A DNA stretch of 64,000 nucleotides from Sphingobacteriales bacterium. Lineage in GTDB: Bacteria; Bacteroidota; Bacteroidia; Chitinophagales; Chitinophagaceae. Shown here piece by piece: positions 45,960 to 54,319 of the stretch. Made by a program: the position numbers and the translations under genes. The stretch is taken from the NCBI GenBank assembly GCA_027484425.1, contig JAIXSZ010000087.1, positions 33,649 through 97,648 of the forward strand. The letters run 5' to 3'. Under the pieces are notes generated by a model. The model saw only the letters and a program-made list of their open reading frames with translations, had not been told where the DNA came from and ran no database searches. How positions within the stretch are numbered: position 1 is the stretch's first letter; each line of letters starts with the position of its first letter.

Positions 45960-47234
45960 CTAGGCCGAACCTGTAGAGCCCTCAGGCTGTAACAAATCAG
46001 AGCCGGTAAGTTTAAGAATCCAACGCATCATAGGGCCGGACGTCATAGAAGTGACTAAAGCCATGATGACAAGCGCAACGAACATATCCTCACGAATCAA
46101 TCCAGCTTGTAAAGCCAGCGAAGCTAGGATAATTTCCATCGCACCGCGTGCATTCATTCCAAAGCCTACCACCAGGGATTCTGACCAAGGATAGCCGGAA
46201 GAACGAGCCGCTAAAGTACAGCCAATCAGCTTCCCGGCCATGGCAAGCACTAAAACCAGCAAACAAAGTACAGGATTGAAATGCTCGGTAAAACTGACCT
46301 TCAAGCCAATAGAAACGAAAAATACCGGCGCGAAAATGTTGGTTACAAAAACATGAATAATCTCTCGAACTTTTGCGTTCATGTGCTCAGATTCACCGAG
46401 TGAAACGCCCATGATGAAAGCACCGAAAATGGCATGAATGCCGAGATGCTCGGTGAGCGCGGCAGCAAAAAACGCCAATGCAATTGTGACCCCCATGATG
46501 CCACCCGGCCAAGAAAAATATTGATTGATTTTGGGAAGGATAAGGTTGAAAATCCTTTTTCCTAGGGTTATCATCAAAATCGCAAAAGCCAATGTATATC
46601 CGGCATTGATTACTATTCCACTGAACGACACATTTTCGCCCATCATACCTAAGATAACGGAGAAAATAAGCCAACCGAGAAAGTCATCGACCATGGCGGA
46701 AGAAATAATCAACATGCCCACATTGGTTTTAAAAATTTTCAAATCCATGAGGGTCCTAGCAATAACTGGCAATGCACTAATGCTCAAAGCAGTTCCGAGA
46801 AAAAGAGAGAATAATAGCGGAGAAGTTCCTGTTTGCCCGAACCAGTGCGGATACTGCCAGGGCAGCCAAAATCCGATAGCAAATGGAATGATTAAGCCTC
46901 CCATTGAAGTTACGAGGGCCTTCTTTCCCTGTTTCATGATAAGGTGCATCTCCACTTCCAATCCCGCAATAAAAAGAAGAAGGATTACTGAGATTTTTAC
47001 TACACCATCGAAGGCGATAAAACTTAAAGAATCTCCACGAAAAAGATCATTAAAGGTATCGGGGGCAATTTTCCCGAATAATGTTGGCCCAAGTACAATA
47101 CCAGCGATGAGTTCACCTACCACGGCAGGTTGATTGAAACGGCGAAGCAGCTCACCAAAAAGCCTACCAACCAACATCACCACACCGAGCATGACCAGCA
47201 AGTGGGCGAGTTCGGCATGTGCTAAAGACTTCAT
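45960..47234 (-). CDS. Cation/proton antiporter (CPA2, KefB/NhaS-like)
   Basis: 424 residues, about 12 hydrophobic segments. Seen: an N-terminal GVVMLVGRLFGELLRRFNQP leading to VVGELIAGIVLGPTLFG, the paired Asp motif in SSAMVDDFLGW that marks ion-binding helix 5, and a late segment GFGMNARGAMEIILASLALQ. It should exchange Na+ or K+ for H+ across the inner membrane. No C-terminal regulatory TrkA-N domain. Immediately downstream of a universal stress protein gene (4-bp gap), a common pairing for CPA2 antiporters. Confidence 0.92.
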   Translation of the reverse strand: MKSLAHAELAHLLVMLGVVMLVGRLFGELLRRFNQPAVVGELIAGIVLGPTLFGKIAPDTFNDLFRGDSLSFIAFDGVVKISVILLLFIAGLEVEMHLIMKQGKKALVTSMGGLIIPFAIGFWLPWQYPHWFGQTGTSPLLFSLFLGTALSISALPVIARTLMDLKIFKTNVGMLIISSAMVDDFLGWLIFSVILGMMGENVSFSGIVINAGYTLAFAILMITLGKRIFNLILPKINQYFSWPGGIMGVTIALAFFAAALTEHLGIHAIFGAFIMGVSLGESEHMNAKVREIIHVFVTNIFAPVFFVSIGLKVSFTEHFNPVLCLLVLVLAMAGKLIGCTLAARSSGYPWSESLVVGFGMNARGAMEIILASLALQAGLIREDMFVALVIMALVTSMTSGPMMRWILKLTGSDLLQPEGSTGSA

Positions 47235-47238
47235 CGAA

Positions 47239-48081
47239 TTACGATTTTACCATCAATATATTGGCTGGCAAATCTGCCAAAATATGCTCCAAATCGTGAG
47301 GGAAGATGCGATCAATCAGGTTATATTTTTTCCCGGGTGCGCAAATAACGAGCAAGTCGGCCTCAACCTCTTTGGCAAAATTCGAGACTTCCACCCCAGG
47401 TTTTCCAGCGAGCATCTTCGTAACATAAGGTACATTCTTCAGTTTACCTTCTACATACTGAAACACTGACTTATCCTCCAGAATCATCTCTTTATTCAGT
47501 TGTTGCGCCTCAGTCTCCGTTAAATCCTCATTCATCATTCGTTTAAAACCATGCAGGTCGCATTCTCGGGTGATGTAAAGCCTTTCCAGCTTTTCCTTTT
47601 TAACAAATTCCATGGACTGATCGAAGAATCTGCCTGCAGCTTCGCCTTCCACGAGATTAAGTACCACTTTGCTAAATGGCTTAGGATGGTGGTTAGGCTT
47701 CATGATCAGCAGCACATTGCAGTGCGACTGACGAATGATGTCACGCGCAATACTGCCCATGTAATAAGTGAAAATATTGTCTTTAATGAGTGCTCCTGCA
47801 ATGAGCAAATCTACCTTGAAGGTATCGCAGGCTTCAATGATTTTCTCAACCGTGTTGCCCTTTTTCCAAACGATAATCACGTTGTGGAGATTGTGATATT
47901 CGGCTAGCCTGTTGATGTTGATTTCCTTCTCTTCGGTTTTTTCACCAACATGAATCAGGATAATCTTAGCATCAAATAAATTTCTGATGCGCACTGCTTC
48001 GGCCAACAGGGCTTCCATAGTGGGTGAGAAGGCCACCGCAATGGCCACAGTACGAATCGGTTTAATGGGCGCCTCCATCAT
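47239..48081 (-). CDS. Universal stress protein, two Usp domains
   Basis: 280 residues. Usp domain 1 (about 8-145) starts RTVAIAVAFSPTMEALLAEA and ends with the ATP-loop-like MGSIARDIIRQSHCNVLLIM. Domain 2 (about 155-280) ends HDLEHILADLPANILMVKS and lacks a clear G-S/T loop, so one nucleotide may bind per pair. It sits upstream of the antiporter gene with a 4-bp gap; the pair probably responds to ionic or energy stress. Confidence 0.9.
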   Translation of the reverse strand: MMEAPIKPIRTVAIAVAFSPTMEALLAEAVRIRNLFDAKIILIHVGEKTEEKEININRLAEYHNLHNVIIVWKKGNTVEKIIEACDTFKVDLLIAGALIKDNIFTYYMGSIARDIIRQSHCNVLLIMKPNHHPKPFSKVVLNLVEGEAAGRFFDQSMEFVKKEKLERLYITRECDLHGFKRMMNEDLTETEAQQLNKEMILEDKSVFQYVEGKLKNVPYVTKMLAGKPGVEVSNFAKEVEADLLVICAPGKKYNLIDRIFPHDLEHILADLPANILMVKS

Positions 48082-48170
48082 GGGGAATATGGTTTCAGAA
48101 TGTCACAAAATAGGCAACCAAAAATGCTAACGCAAAGAATGATAGTCTGTAAATCAGAATTTTTAATTCC

Positions 48171-49187
48171 TTAAAGTTTCGCCAATCTTTTCACAAGCGC
48201 CGGGCCATGATAAATGAATCCTGTATAGAGTTGAAAGAGCGAAGCGCCAGCGTCTAATGCGGCTTTAGCGGAGTCTTCAGAGCCGATACCCCCTACTGCT
48301 ACAATTGGAATTTTGCCATCACTTTGCTTGGCCAGGTGCTTGAGCACTTGCAGGGATTTTTCTCTCAACGGTTTTCCACTAATTCCTCCGGCACCCAAGG
48401 CTTCAATAGAAGCCGCAGAACCGCTCAGTTCCTTTCTTGATAAAGTGGTATTGGTTGCAACTAGAGCTGAAAGCTTACAGCTCAATGCTAAATCGAGCAC
48501 TTCATCAAGTTGCTCTAAGGTTAAGTCCGGCGCAATTTTGAGAAATAGGGGTTTGGGTTGAGCTAAGCGTTCATTTTCAGCTTGAAGATGCTTAAGCAAA
48601 CGCTCCAGCGGCTCTTTATCCTGAAGTGCACGCAATCCGGGCGTGTTAGGAGAAGACACATTGAGTGTAAAATAGTCAACCCAAGGTGCAAGAGCACGGA
48701 AGCTTTCTGCATAGTCGAGTTCAGCTTCTTCATTGGGGCGGTCTTTGTTTTTGCCCAAGTTCCCTCCTATAATCAAGCCTTTTGGTTTTTGAAGATGGCT
48801 AAGGCGGCCTGCCATGGCACTCACCCCCTGGTTGTTGAAGCCAAGGCGATTGAGTAACGCTTCATCTTCTTTCAAACGGAACAAACGTGGACGAGGATTT
48901 CCGGGCTGAGGCTTAGGGGTTACGGTCCCAATTTCGATGTGCCCAAATCCGAGTGCTGCCAGTTCAGGTATCCATTGACCGTTCTTGTCAAAGCCGGCTG
49001 CTAGCCCTACTTTATTCGGAAATTCGAGTCCTGCTACCCGAACCGGTTTCCCTTGATTGGCCTCTACATTCCAAGCAGCCGACAATCCTGGAATTTTATT
49101 CCCAAACCTGAGCAAGTCCATGGTAAGATAATGAGCAGTTTCAGGCTCTAGGCTAAACATCAGCCTGCGGAACAGGGAATACAACAT
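48171..49187 (-). CDS. pyrD: Dihydroorotate dehydrogenase (quinone), class 2
   Basis: 338 residues. It oxidises dihydroorotate to orotate with FMN and passes electrons to quinone, step four of pyrimidine synthesis. The N-terminal helical part (MLYSLFRRLMFSLEPETAHYL) marks the membrane-associated class 2 form. Further motifs: NKVGLAAGFDKNGQ, the serine-base loop YFTLNVSSPNTPGLRALQ, and FMN-binding VAVGGIGSEDSAKAALDAGA. Divergent from mtaB with only a ~39-bp gap. Confidence 0.96.
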   Translation of the reverse strand: MLYSLFRRLMFSLEPETAHYLTMDLLRFGNKIPGLSAAWNVEANQGKPVRVAGLEFPNKVGLAAGFDKNGQWIPELAALGFGHIEIGTVTPKPQPGNPRPRLFRLKEDEALLNRLGFNNQGVSAMAGRLSHLQKPKGLIIGGNLGKNKDRPNEEAELDYAESFRALAPWVDYFTLNVSSPNTPGLRALQDKEPLERLLKHLQAENERLAQPKPLFLKIAPDLTLEQLDEVLDLALSCKLSALVATNTTLSRKELSGSAASIEALGAGGISGKPLREKSLQVLKHLAKQSDGKIPIVAVGGIGSEDSAKAALDAGASLFQLYTGFIYHGPALVKRLAKL

Positions 49188-49204
49188 GCAGCGAATTTAC
49201 CGCT

Positions 49205-49212
49205 TACCTTTG
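49205..49212 (+). promoter_or_regulatory. Bacteroidota -7 element (TACCTTTG) that decides the mtaB start
   Basis: TACCTTTG matches TAnnTTTG. Its last base is the G of the upstream GTG candidate at 49212, so a transcript from this promoter would not contain that GTG; translation should then begin at ATG 49227. Confidence 0.55.
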
Positions 49213-49226
49213 TGGCCTCCAACGCT

Positions 49227-50600
49227 ATGCAAGCAACTACAGGCACTAATCCTACTGTAGCATTCTATACCCTCGGATGCAAACTCAACTTTTCCGAAAC
49301 TTCAGCCATTGGGCGGCAGTTTATGGAAGAGGGTTATCGGAAAGTCAGCTTTACCGAAGGTGCCGATGTTTATGTAATCAACACCTGTTCGGTAACCGAC
49401 CATGCCGATAAAAAATGCAGAAAAGTAGTGCAACAGGCCTTGAAACATAACCCCAATGCCTACGTAGCGGTCATAGGATGTTATGCTCAGCTAAAACCTG
49501 ATGAAATTTTGGAAATTCCAGGGGTCCGCATGGTGCTGGGTGCGCAGGAAAAATTTTCCTTGCCACAACACATTCAAGCGCAGAAACACACGGAAGTTCC
49601 GGTTAAAATCGCAGGAGACATCAGTGAAGTGAACCGCTTTACTACCTCTTGGTCTGCCGGAGACCGCACACGCTCCTTCCTGAAAGTGCAGGATGGTTGT
49701 AATTATTCCTGTTCGTTTTGCACCATTCCATTAGCACGTGGCCGGAGCAGAAGCGGAAGCCCGGAATCACTGATCGCACAAGCAGAATCAATTGCAGCCA
49801 GCGGAATCAGGGAAATCGTACTTACTGGCGTTAATATCGGGGATTACGGCTTAAGTGGAGAAGACCAAAACCGCTTCCGGATTTATGGCACTTTTCTCGA
49901 TTTAATCAAGAAGCTGGATGAAGTAGAAGGCGTTAAGCGATATCGGATATCTTCCATAGAACCGAATCTGCTTAGTAACGACATCATCCGCTTCGTGGCT
50001 GAATCGAAGCGTTTCGTTCCTCATTTCCACATTCCGTTGCAAAGCGGCTGCGACAAAATCCTTCGTTTGATGCGCCGCAGGTATTTGCGCGCCTTGTATG
50101 CTGAGCGCGTAAGTGCCATCAAGCGGCTTATGCCCGATGCCTGTATCGGTGTGGATGTGATTGTAGGCTTTCCAGGCGAAACCGAAGAGGATTTTTTGGA
50201 CACCTACCAGTTCCTACAATCGCTCGACATCAGCTATCTCCATGTTTTTACCTATTCAGAACGCGCCAATACTCCCGCTGCTGAAATGGAGCAAATCACT
50301 CCGAGGATTCGCCATGAACGCAACACCCAGCTTCAGAGCTTAAGCGACAAAAAGCGTTATGCATTTTACCGCAGCCAACTAGGAAAAACAGCTACCGTGC
50401 TGTTCGAACAAGAAGAAAAAGAAGACATGATGTACGGTTTCACCGAACAATATGTGAAAGTAGCAGCCCCATACGACCCCTTGTTAGTGAATGAAATGGT
50501 TCCGGTTAGGTTGATGGAAATCCGTGAGGATGGCTTGGTCAAGGTTCAGGTATTACACGAACTACCCCAACAAAAATTAGTTTCAACCCCAGGTTTATGA
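49227..50600 (+). CDS. mtaB: tRNA t6A37 methylthiotransferase MtaB
   Basis: 457 residues from ATG 49227. N-terminal UPF0004 domain with YTLGCKLNFSE, NTCSVTDHADKKCR and GCYAQLKP (three cluster cysteines), then the radical SAM core with C158, C162, C165 in DGCNYSCSFCTIPLARG, and a C-terminal TRAM domain. The GCKLN and TIPLARGRSRS motifs distinguish MtaB from MiaB and RimO. It adds a methylthio group to N6-threonylcarbamoyladenosine at position 37 of tRNAs reading ANN codons. First gene of a four-gene operon. Confidence 0.94.
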   Translation: MQATTGTNPTVAFYTLGCKLNFSETSAIGRQFMEEGYRKVSFTEGADVYVINTCSVTDHADKKCRKVVQQALKHNPNAYVAVIGCYAQLKPDEILEIPGVRMVLGAQEKFSLPQHIQAQKHTEVPVKIAGDISEVNRFTTSWSAGDRTRSFLKVQDGCNYSCSFCTIPLARGRSRSGSPESLIAQAESIAASGIREIVLTGVNIGDYGLSGEDQNRFRIYGTFLDLIKKLDEVEGVKRYRISSIEPNLLSNDIIRFVAESKRFVPHFHIPLQSGCDKILRLMRRRYLRALYAERVSAIKRLMPDACIGVDVIVGFPGETEEDFLDTYQFLQSLDISYLHVFTYSERANTPAAEMEQITPRIRHERNTQLQSLSDKKRYAFYRSQLGKTATVLFEQEEKEDMMYGFTEQYVKVAAPYDPLLVNEMVPVRLMEIREDGLVKVQVLHELPQQKLVSTPGL

Positions 50601-51130
50601 CCGAAAAAATGCTCAAAGGCGGCATCATTGCCCTGCTGTTGTTCATCATCAGTTATGGTGGTTATCGCCTGATGAAACCTTCTAATCCTGCAACTCCAGA
50701 CCCTTCTACCCTCCCCTATTTTGAGATGAAGGAAACCGGAAGCGATCAAGTATTCGACTCTGAAAACTTAGACAATGGCCAAGAAACTATCCTGTTTTAC
50801 TACGGGCCGGAATGCAGCCATTGCCGCACTTTGGCAGACGAAGTGCGAAGCCGAATGGATATGCTTAAGGAAGTTAACCTCGTTTATGTAACCCATATTG
50901 ACCCGTACAAAGCAGAGCAATTCCGCAAACTATACGGCTTCGATAAATTCAGCAACGTTCATTTTCTCCATAACGACGGGAGTACCTTTTACAATGCCTT
51001 TGGCGATATGTTTATCCCTTCGGCCTACATTTATGGAAAAGATGGTAAGCTAAAACGCTTTATCCGTGGAGAAACCAGCATTCGCGAGATTTTACCACTC
51101 ATAGAAAACCTGAAAGAGCCGGGCGCATGA
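50597..51130 (+). CDS. Membrane-anchored thioredoxin-like protein
   Basis: 177 residues. One N-terminal hydrophobic helix (GGIIALLLFIISYGGYRLM) followed by a thioredoxin-fold domain with FYYGPECSHCRTLADE, the CxxC pair at Cys73 and Cys76, and a later YIYGKDGKLKRFIRGETS. It probably faces the periplasm as a thiol-disulfide oxidoreductase; a cis-Pro is present in FIPSAYI. Its start overlaps mtaB by 4 bp and its end overlaps folB by 4 bp. The partner protein is unknown. Confidence 0.88.
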   Translation: MTEKMLKGGIIALLLFIISYGGYRLMKPSNPATPDPSTLPYFEMKETGSDQVFDSENLDNGQETILFYYGPECSHCRTLADEVRSRMDMLKEVNLVYVTHIDPYKAEQFRKLYGFDKFSNVHFLHNDGSTFYNAFGDMFIPSAYIYGKDGKLKRFIRGETSIREILPLIENLKEPGA

Positions 51131-51495
51131 CCTGGGAGATTAGTCTTAATAACGCAAGATTTTATGCTTTTCATGGGGTACATCCTGAAGAGCAAATTGC
51201 CGGAAACTGGTTTGAAGTCAGTATTCGGGTGCAAACTACGGGCATCCCTGAAGTACCAAGAGCATTGGAAGAGACCTTAGACTATGGATACCTATACTTA
51301 GTAGCCAAAAGAGAAATGAATAGGAAAGAAGCGTTGATTGAAACGGTTGCCGGAAGAATAGGCCGCAGCCTAATGGATCACTATTCAAAAATAGCCTCTA
51401 TTGAAGTTACTATTCAAAAGCTCTCCCCTGGCATTGGCGGGACCACGCATAGCACTGCGGTGAAGGCAATCTTTGATGTATCTTCGCAGCGATGA
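51127..51495 (+). CDS. folB: Dihydroneopterin aldolase
   Basis: 122 residues, normal length. It cleaves 7,8-dihydroneopterin to 6-hydroxymethyl-dihydropterin in folate synthesis, forming a homo-octamer. Active-site features at the expected spacing: Glu22 (HPEEQIAG), a Tyr in LDYGYLY (53 or 55), Glu72 in LIETVAGRI, Lys98 in IQKLSPG. Joined to both neighbours by 4-bp overlaps. Confidence 0.94.
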   Translation: MTWEISLNNARFYAFHGVHPEEQIAGNWFEVSIRVQTTGIPEVPRALEETLDYGYLYLVAKREMNRKEALIETVAGRIGRSLMDHYSKIASIEVTIQKLSPGIGGTTHSTAVKAIFDVSSQR

Positions 51496-52259
51496 GCATT
51501 CACACCGCCGAGCGCACCACCATTCAAGACGCTTCTGAGAATCCAATTTTTCAGCGACATCTGATCGCCTATCATGAAGCTGCCGCACGAGTTTCCGGCA
51601 ATGTACTGGAAATTGGTTGCGGAGAAGGCTATGGCATCAGCATTCTAGCACCAAAATGCAGCTCTTACCTTGGAGTGGACAAATTCCCTACCACTATCAC
51701 TGAAAAGCCGGAACATGTTACCATTGTTCAGATGAATGTGCCGCCACTCACTGGCGTAGCATCCAACAGTGTGGACTTTGTGGTGAGTTTTCAGGTGATT
51801 GAACACATTGAAGATGACCATAAATTTCTGGAAGAAATCTATCGTGTGCTCAAGCCGGGCGGCCAATTGATTATGACCACGCCCAATCGCGAGATGTCCT
51901 TAACTCGAAATCCCTGGCATGTGAGGGAATATCGCTTAAACGAAATGAAATCAATCGTCGAGAAGGTTTTTGGATCGTTTGATTTTATGGGAGTTTTCGG
52001 CAACGAAAAGGTGATGACTTACTACGAGCAAAACAAAGCTTCAGTGAGAAAATTTACCCGCTTCGACATCTTTAATCTACAATACCGACTACCGAGAAGG
52101 CTGTTACAAATTCCTTACGACATTGCTAACCGCATGAACCGCCGCATGTTGAGTCAATCAAATAGTGGCCTTGTGAGTGACATCCACTACAGTGATTACT
52201 TATTAAAACCGGCAACAGCATCGGCACTAGATTGGTTTGTAATAGCTAAGAAAAAGTAG
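51492..52259 (+). CDS. Class I SAM-dependent methyltransferase
   Basis: 255 residues. SAM-binding motif I is NVLEIGCGEGYG (37-48), followed by YLGVDKF, the post-motif DFVVSFQVIEHIEDD and the Methyltransf_11 hallmark EIYRVLKPGGQLIMTTPN. The C-terminal part is basic and includes YRLPRRLLQIPYDIANRMNR. Substrate unknown; methyltransferases of this group often act on lipids, quinones or glycans. Last gene of the mtaB operon, overlapping folB by 4 bp. Confidence 0.88.
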   Translation: MSIHTAERTTIQDASENPIFQRHLIAYHEAAARVSGNVLEIGCGEGYGISILAPKCSSYLGVDKFPTTITEKPEHVTIVQMNVPPLTGVASNSVDFVVSFQVIEHIEDDHKFLEEIYRVLKPGGQLIMTTPNREMSLTRNPWHVREYRLNEMKSIVEKVFGSFDFMGVFGNEKVMTYYEQNKASVRKFTRFDIFNLQYRLPRRLLQIPYDIANRMNRRMLSQSNSGLVSDIHYSDYLLKPATASALDWFVIAKKK

Positions 52260-52292
52260 AGGCGATTGTATAAGAAATAACAATCGCCTCTA
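52257..52292 (-). terminator. Perfect 13-bp inverted repeat, likely bidirectional terminator
   Basis: TAGAGGCGATTGT (52257-52269) and its exact complement ACAATCGCCTCTA (52280-52292), loop 10 bp. The left arm contains the methyltransferase stop codon. On the minus strand the hairpin is followed by CTTTTTCTT, so it can end the transcript of the gene at 52432-53559; on the plus strand there is no U-run. Confidence 0.65.
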
Positions 52293-52431
52293 CCTGATCA
52301 ACCCCATAGTCCACTCTTTTTAGAAAAAGCGCTCATGGCAAGTCAGTGCCTTGGCGTTGAGATGAACTGCTCCATTCCCCCTTCATACTCATTTCATTAT
52401 TCAATGAAATAGCTTGCGAAAAAATGAAAAT

Positions 52432-53559
52432 TCAACTTTTCAACCATTTTTTTCTCGAAATAGCATTTCCCATTTTTACTTCAACAACATAAAGACCAGG
52501 CGCATAACTTGAAACCGGAATCAGCATTTCATTTGTTTGATTTAGCCAGGAATCAATTATTCGTCCGTTTACATCCATTATTCTAATTTCTGTTTTAGCA
52601 TTCCCTTCCCATTTTAATTGAATAAAATCGGCAGCAGGAATCGGATAGATTTGAAAATCCTTTTTGGTAAGCATATCCTCAACTTGAGTTGTTCCACCAC
52701 CTTGGATGTTGATATTGGCACTCCCACAAGAAGCCAAATCAACCATATTTAGCCTTATGGTACTATTGGGAGTAGAACCCAACACAGGATAAGGCATGTT
52801 TAAAGGAGCTCCCATCACCACTTGACCCGGAGAAATTGAAAATGGAATTAATTTATTCGGATAAGTTGTGCTGTTAGGACCAAAAGCCACATACAAAGTG
52901 TTGTTGTCAAAAAAGCAACCATAAGAATTGGAAGCATTAAAAGAAATAGGCATTGTATCTAGAATAGCGCCTGTTGGAGAAATCACATTTAATTGATTTA
53001 CCATACTTCCAGCACCAGAAAAAAAATAGACATTTCCTAAGCTATCAACTGCAATATCACCTACAGGCAATGAAGTAACAGAATCTTGCCAGATGGTTAC
53101 CATGGCATTCCCTGTAAAACGCTTTATCAAACCAGGCCAAAGGGCTGTTCTGCTGGCATGGTAGTACAAAAATGACCCATATCCGGCGGCATTGGTAATG
53201 GTATAGTCGCCTGAACTATCAGAAAAAGCAACATTCCATTGTGTACCATCTAAACGAAGTACTCTATTTACAGCACCAATTTTATAATGCGAGTAAAGTT
53301 TTTTTCCATCCCCAAAATCCGCAATAGCCAATGATAATTGATTCGTATTCGGAAGAGCCGCAATGGGGGTCAAAAGATTGGGAATAGTAATCGTCCCGCC
53401 TGAGTTTTGCAGCCTGTAAACTGCGCTTTGTGCTGAAGTAGTGGAATTTCCGATTGCATAAAATTGCCCAGGTCCACAAAACAATTGTGCCCATGCCTGA
53501 AATGGGAGTGAAATCAGAAATAACCAAAACCAATTAGCTGTAATTGAAAACCCTTTCAT
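52432..53559 (-). CDS. T9SS type A sorting domain protein
   Basis: 375 residues from the ATG at 53559, which opens a signal peptide (WFWLFLISLPFQAWAQ); an upstream in-frame ATG at 53598 would put 13 polar residues before it and is unlikely. The body is beta-rich, with propeller-like segments such as IAVDSLGNVYFFSGAG and YGCFFDNNTLYVAFGPN, and ends in a T9SS sorting domain (FQIYPIPAADFIQLKW, IRIMDVNGRIIDSW, APGLYVVEVKMG). Exported surface or extracellular protein, role unknown. Monocistronic. Confidence 0.9.
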   Translation of the reverse strand: MKGFSITANWFWLFLISLPFQAWAQLFCGPGQFYAIGNSTTSAQSAVYRLQNSGGTITIPNLLTPIAALPNTNQLSLAIADFGDGKKLYSHYKIGAVNRVLRLDGTQWNVAFSDSSGDYTITNAAGYGSFLYYHASRTALWPGLIKRFTGNAMVTIWQDSVTSLPVGDIAVDSLGNVYFFSGAGSMVNQLNVISPTGAILDTMPISFNASNSYGCFFDNNTLYVAFGPNSTTYPNKLIPFSISPGQVVMGAPLNMPYPVLGSTPNSTIRLNMVDLASCGSANINIQGGGTTQVEDMLTKKDFQIYPIPAADFIQLKWEGNAKTEIRIMDVNGRIIDSWLNQTNEMLIPVSSYAPGLYVVEVKMGNAISRKKWLKS

Positions 53560-53661
53560 GTTTGATGATTTATTTAATAAACCAAACATAAAAGGCAAGT
53601 GAGTTACCTGTAACCCAAGACTAGCCGAAGCCGTGTTAATGACGTGTTATTCTACTTAAGC

Positions 53662-54303
53662 TTAATTAAGAAATGGATTGTGAACCTTCTCGTAGCCAAT
53701 GGAGGTAGAAGGTCCATGCCCGGGATAAATGACCGTGGCATCAGGCAATACCCAAAGCTTGGCTTTAATACTGGAAAGAAGTTGCTGATGGTTCCCAAGT
53801 GGCAAATCTGTTCTACCGATGCTTTCCATGAAAACCGTATCGCCGGCTATTAACCAATTATCTTTTTCAGAATAAAAGCAGATGCTTCCCGGAGAATGAC
53901 CAGGAACATGAATCAGCTGAATAGTATTACCCCCGAACTCCAATTCATCACCCTCGTTTAAATCATATTGAAATTCGGGTAGTGGCTTGGCTCTTAAACC
54001 GTAGTGCGTGGCTATAGCGGGCATCGATTCGATAATCGGAATTTCTAACGCATGAATACGAGGCGTTAAGCCGTATGCATGAGCGACAAATCCACTACCG
54101 AAAACATGATCGAGGTGCCCATGGGTGAACCAAAGTGCAACTGGACGAAGCTTGTTGGATTCCAACCAAGCAGCCAGTCTGTTCTCTTCGGCAGTGCCAT
54201 AGCAACCTGGATCAATAATCACACAGGTGTTGGAAGAGGCGTCCTCCAACACATAAGTATTTTCCATGAAAGGACTGAACACCAAAGCGTGCACCTTTAT
54301 CAT
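53662..54303 (-). CDS. MBL-fold metallo-hydrolase (glyoxalase II-like)
   Basis: 213 residues. The metal-binding motif HGHLDH is at 61-66 (WFTHGHLDHVFGSG), with further ligands in IHVPGHSPGSICFY and LIAGDTVFMESIGRTDLP, and a final VIYPGHGPSTS. This is the short glyoxalase II-like group, probably a thioester or hydroxyacylglutathione-type hydrolase with two metal ions. Sits 16 bp downstream of infB on the same strand and may be co-transcribed. Confidence 0.9.
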   Translation of the reverse strand: MIKVHALVFSPFMENTYVLEDASSNTCVIIDPGCYGTAEENRLAAWLESNKLRPVALWFTHGHLDHVFGSGFVAHAYGLTPRIHALEIPIIESMPAIATHYGLRAKPLPEFQYDLNEGDELEFGGNTIQLIHVPGHSPGSICFYSEKDNWLIAGDTVFMESIGRTDLPLGNHQQLLSSIKAKLWVLPDATVIYPGHGPSTSIGYEKVHNPFLN

Positions 54304-54319
54304 GGCGTTGAGCTATTGA

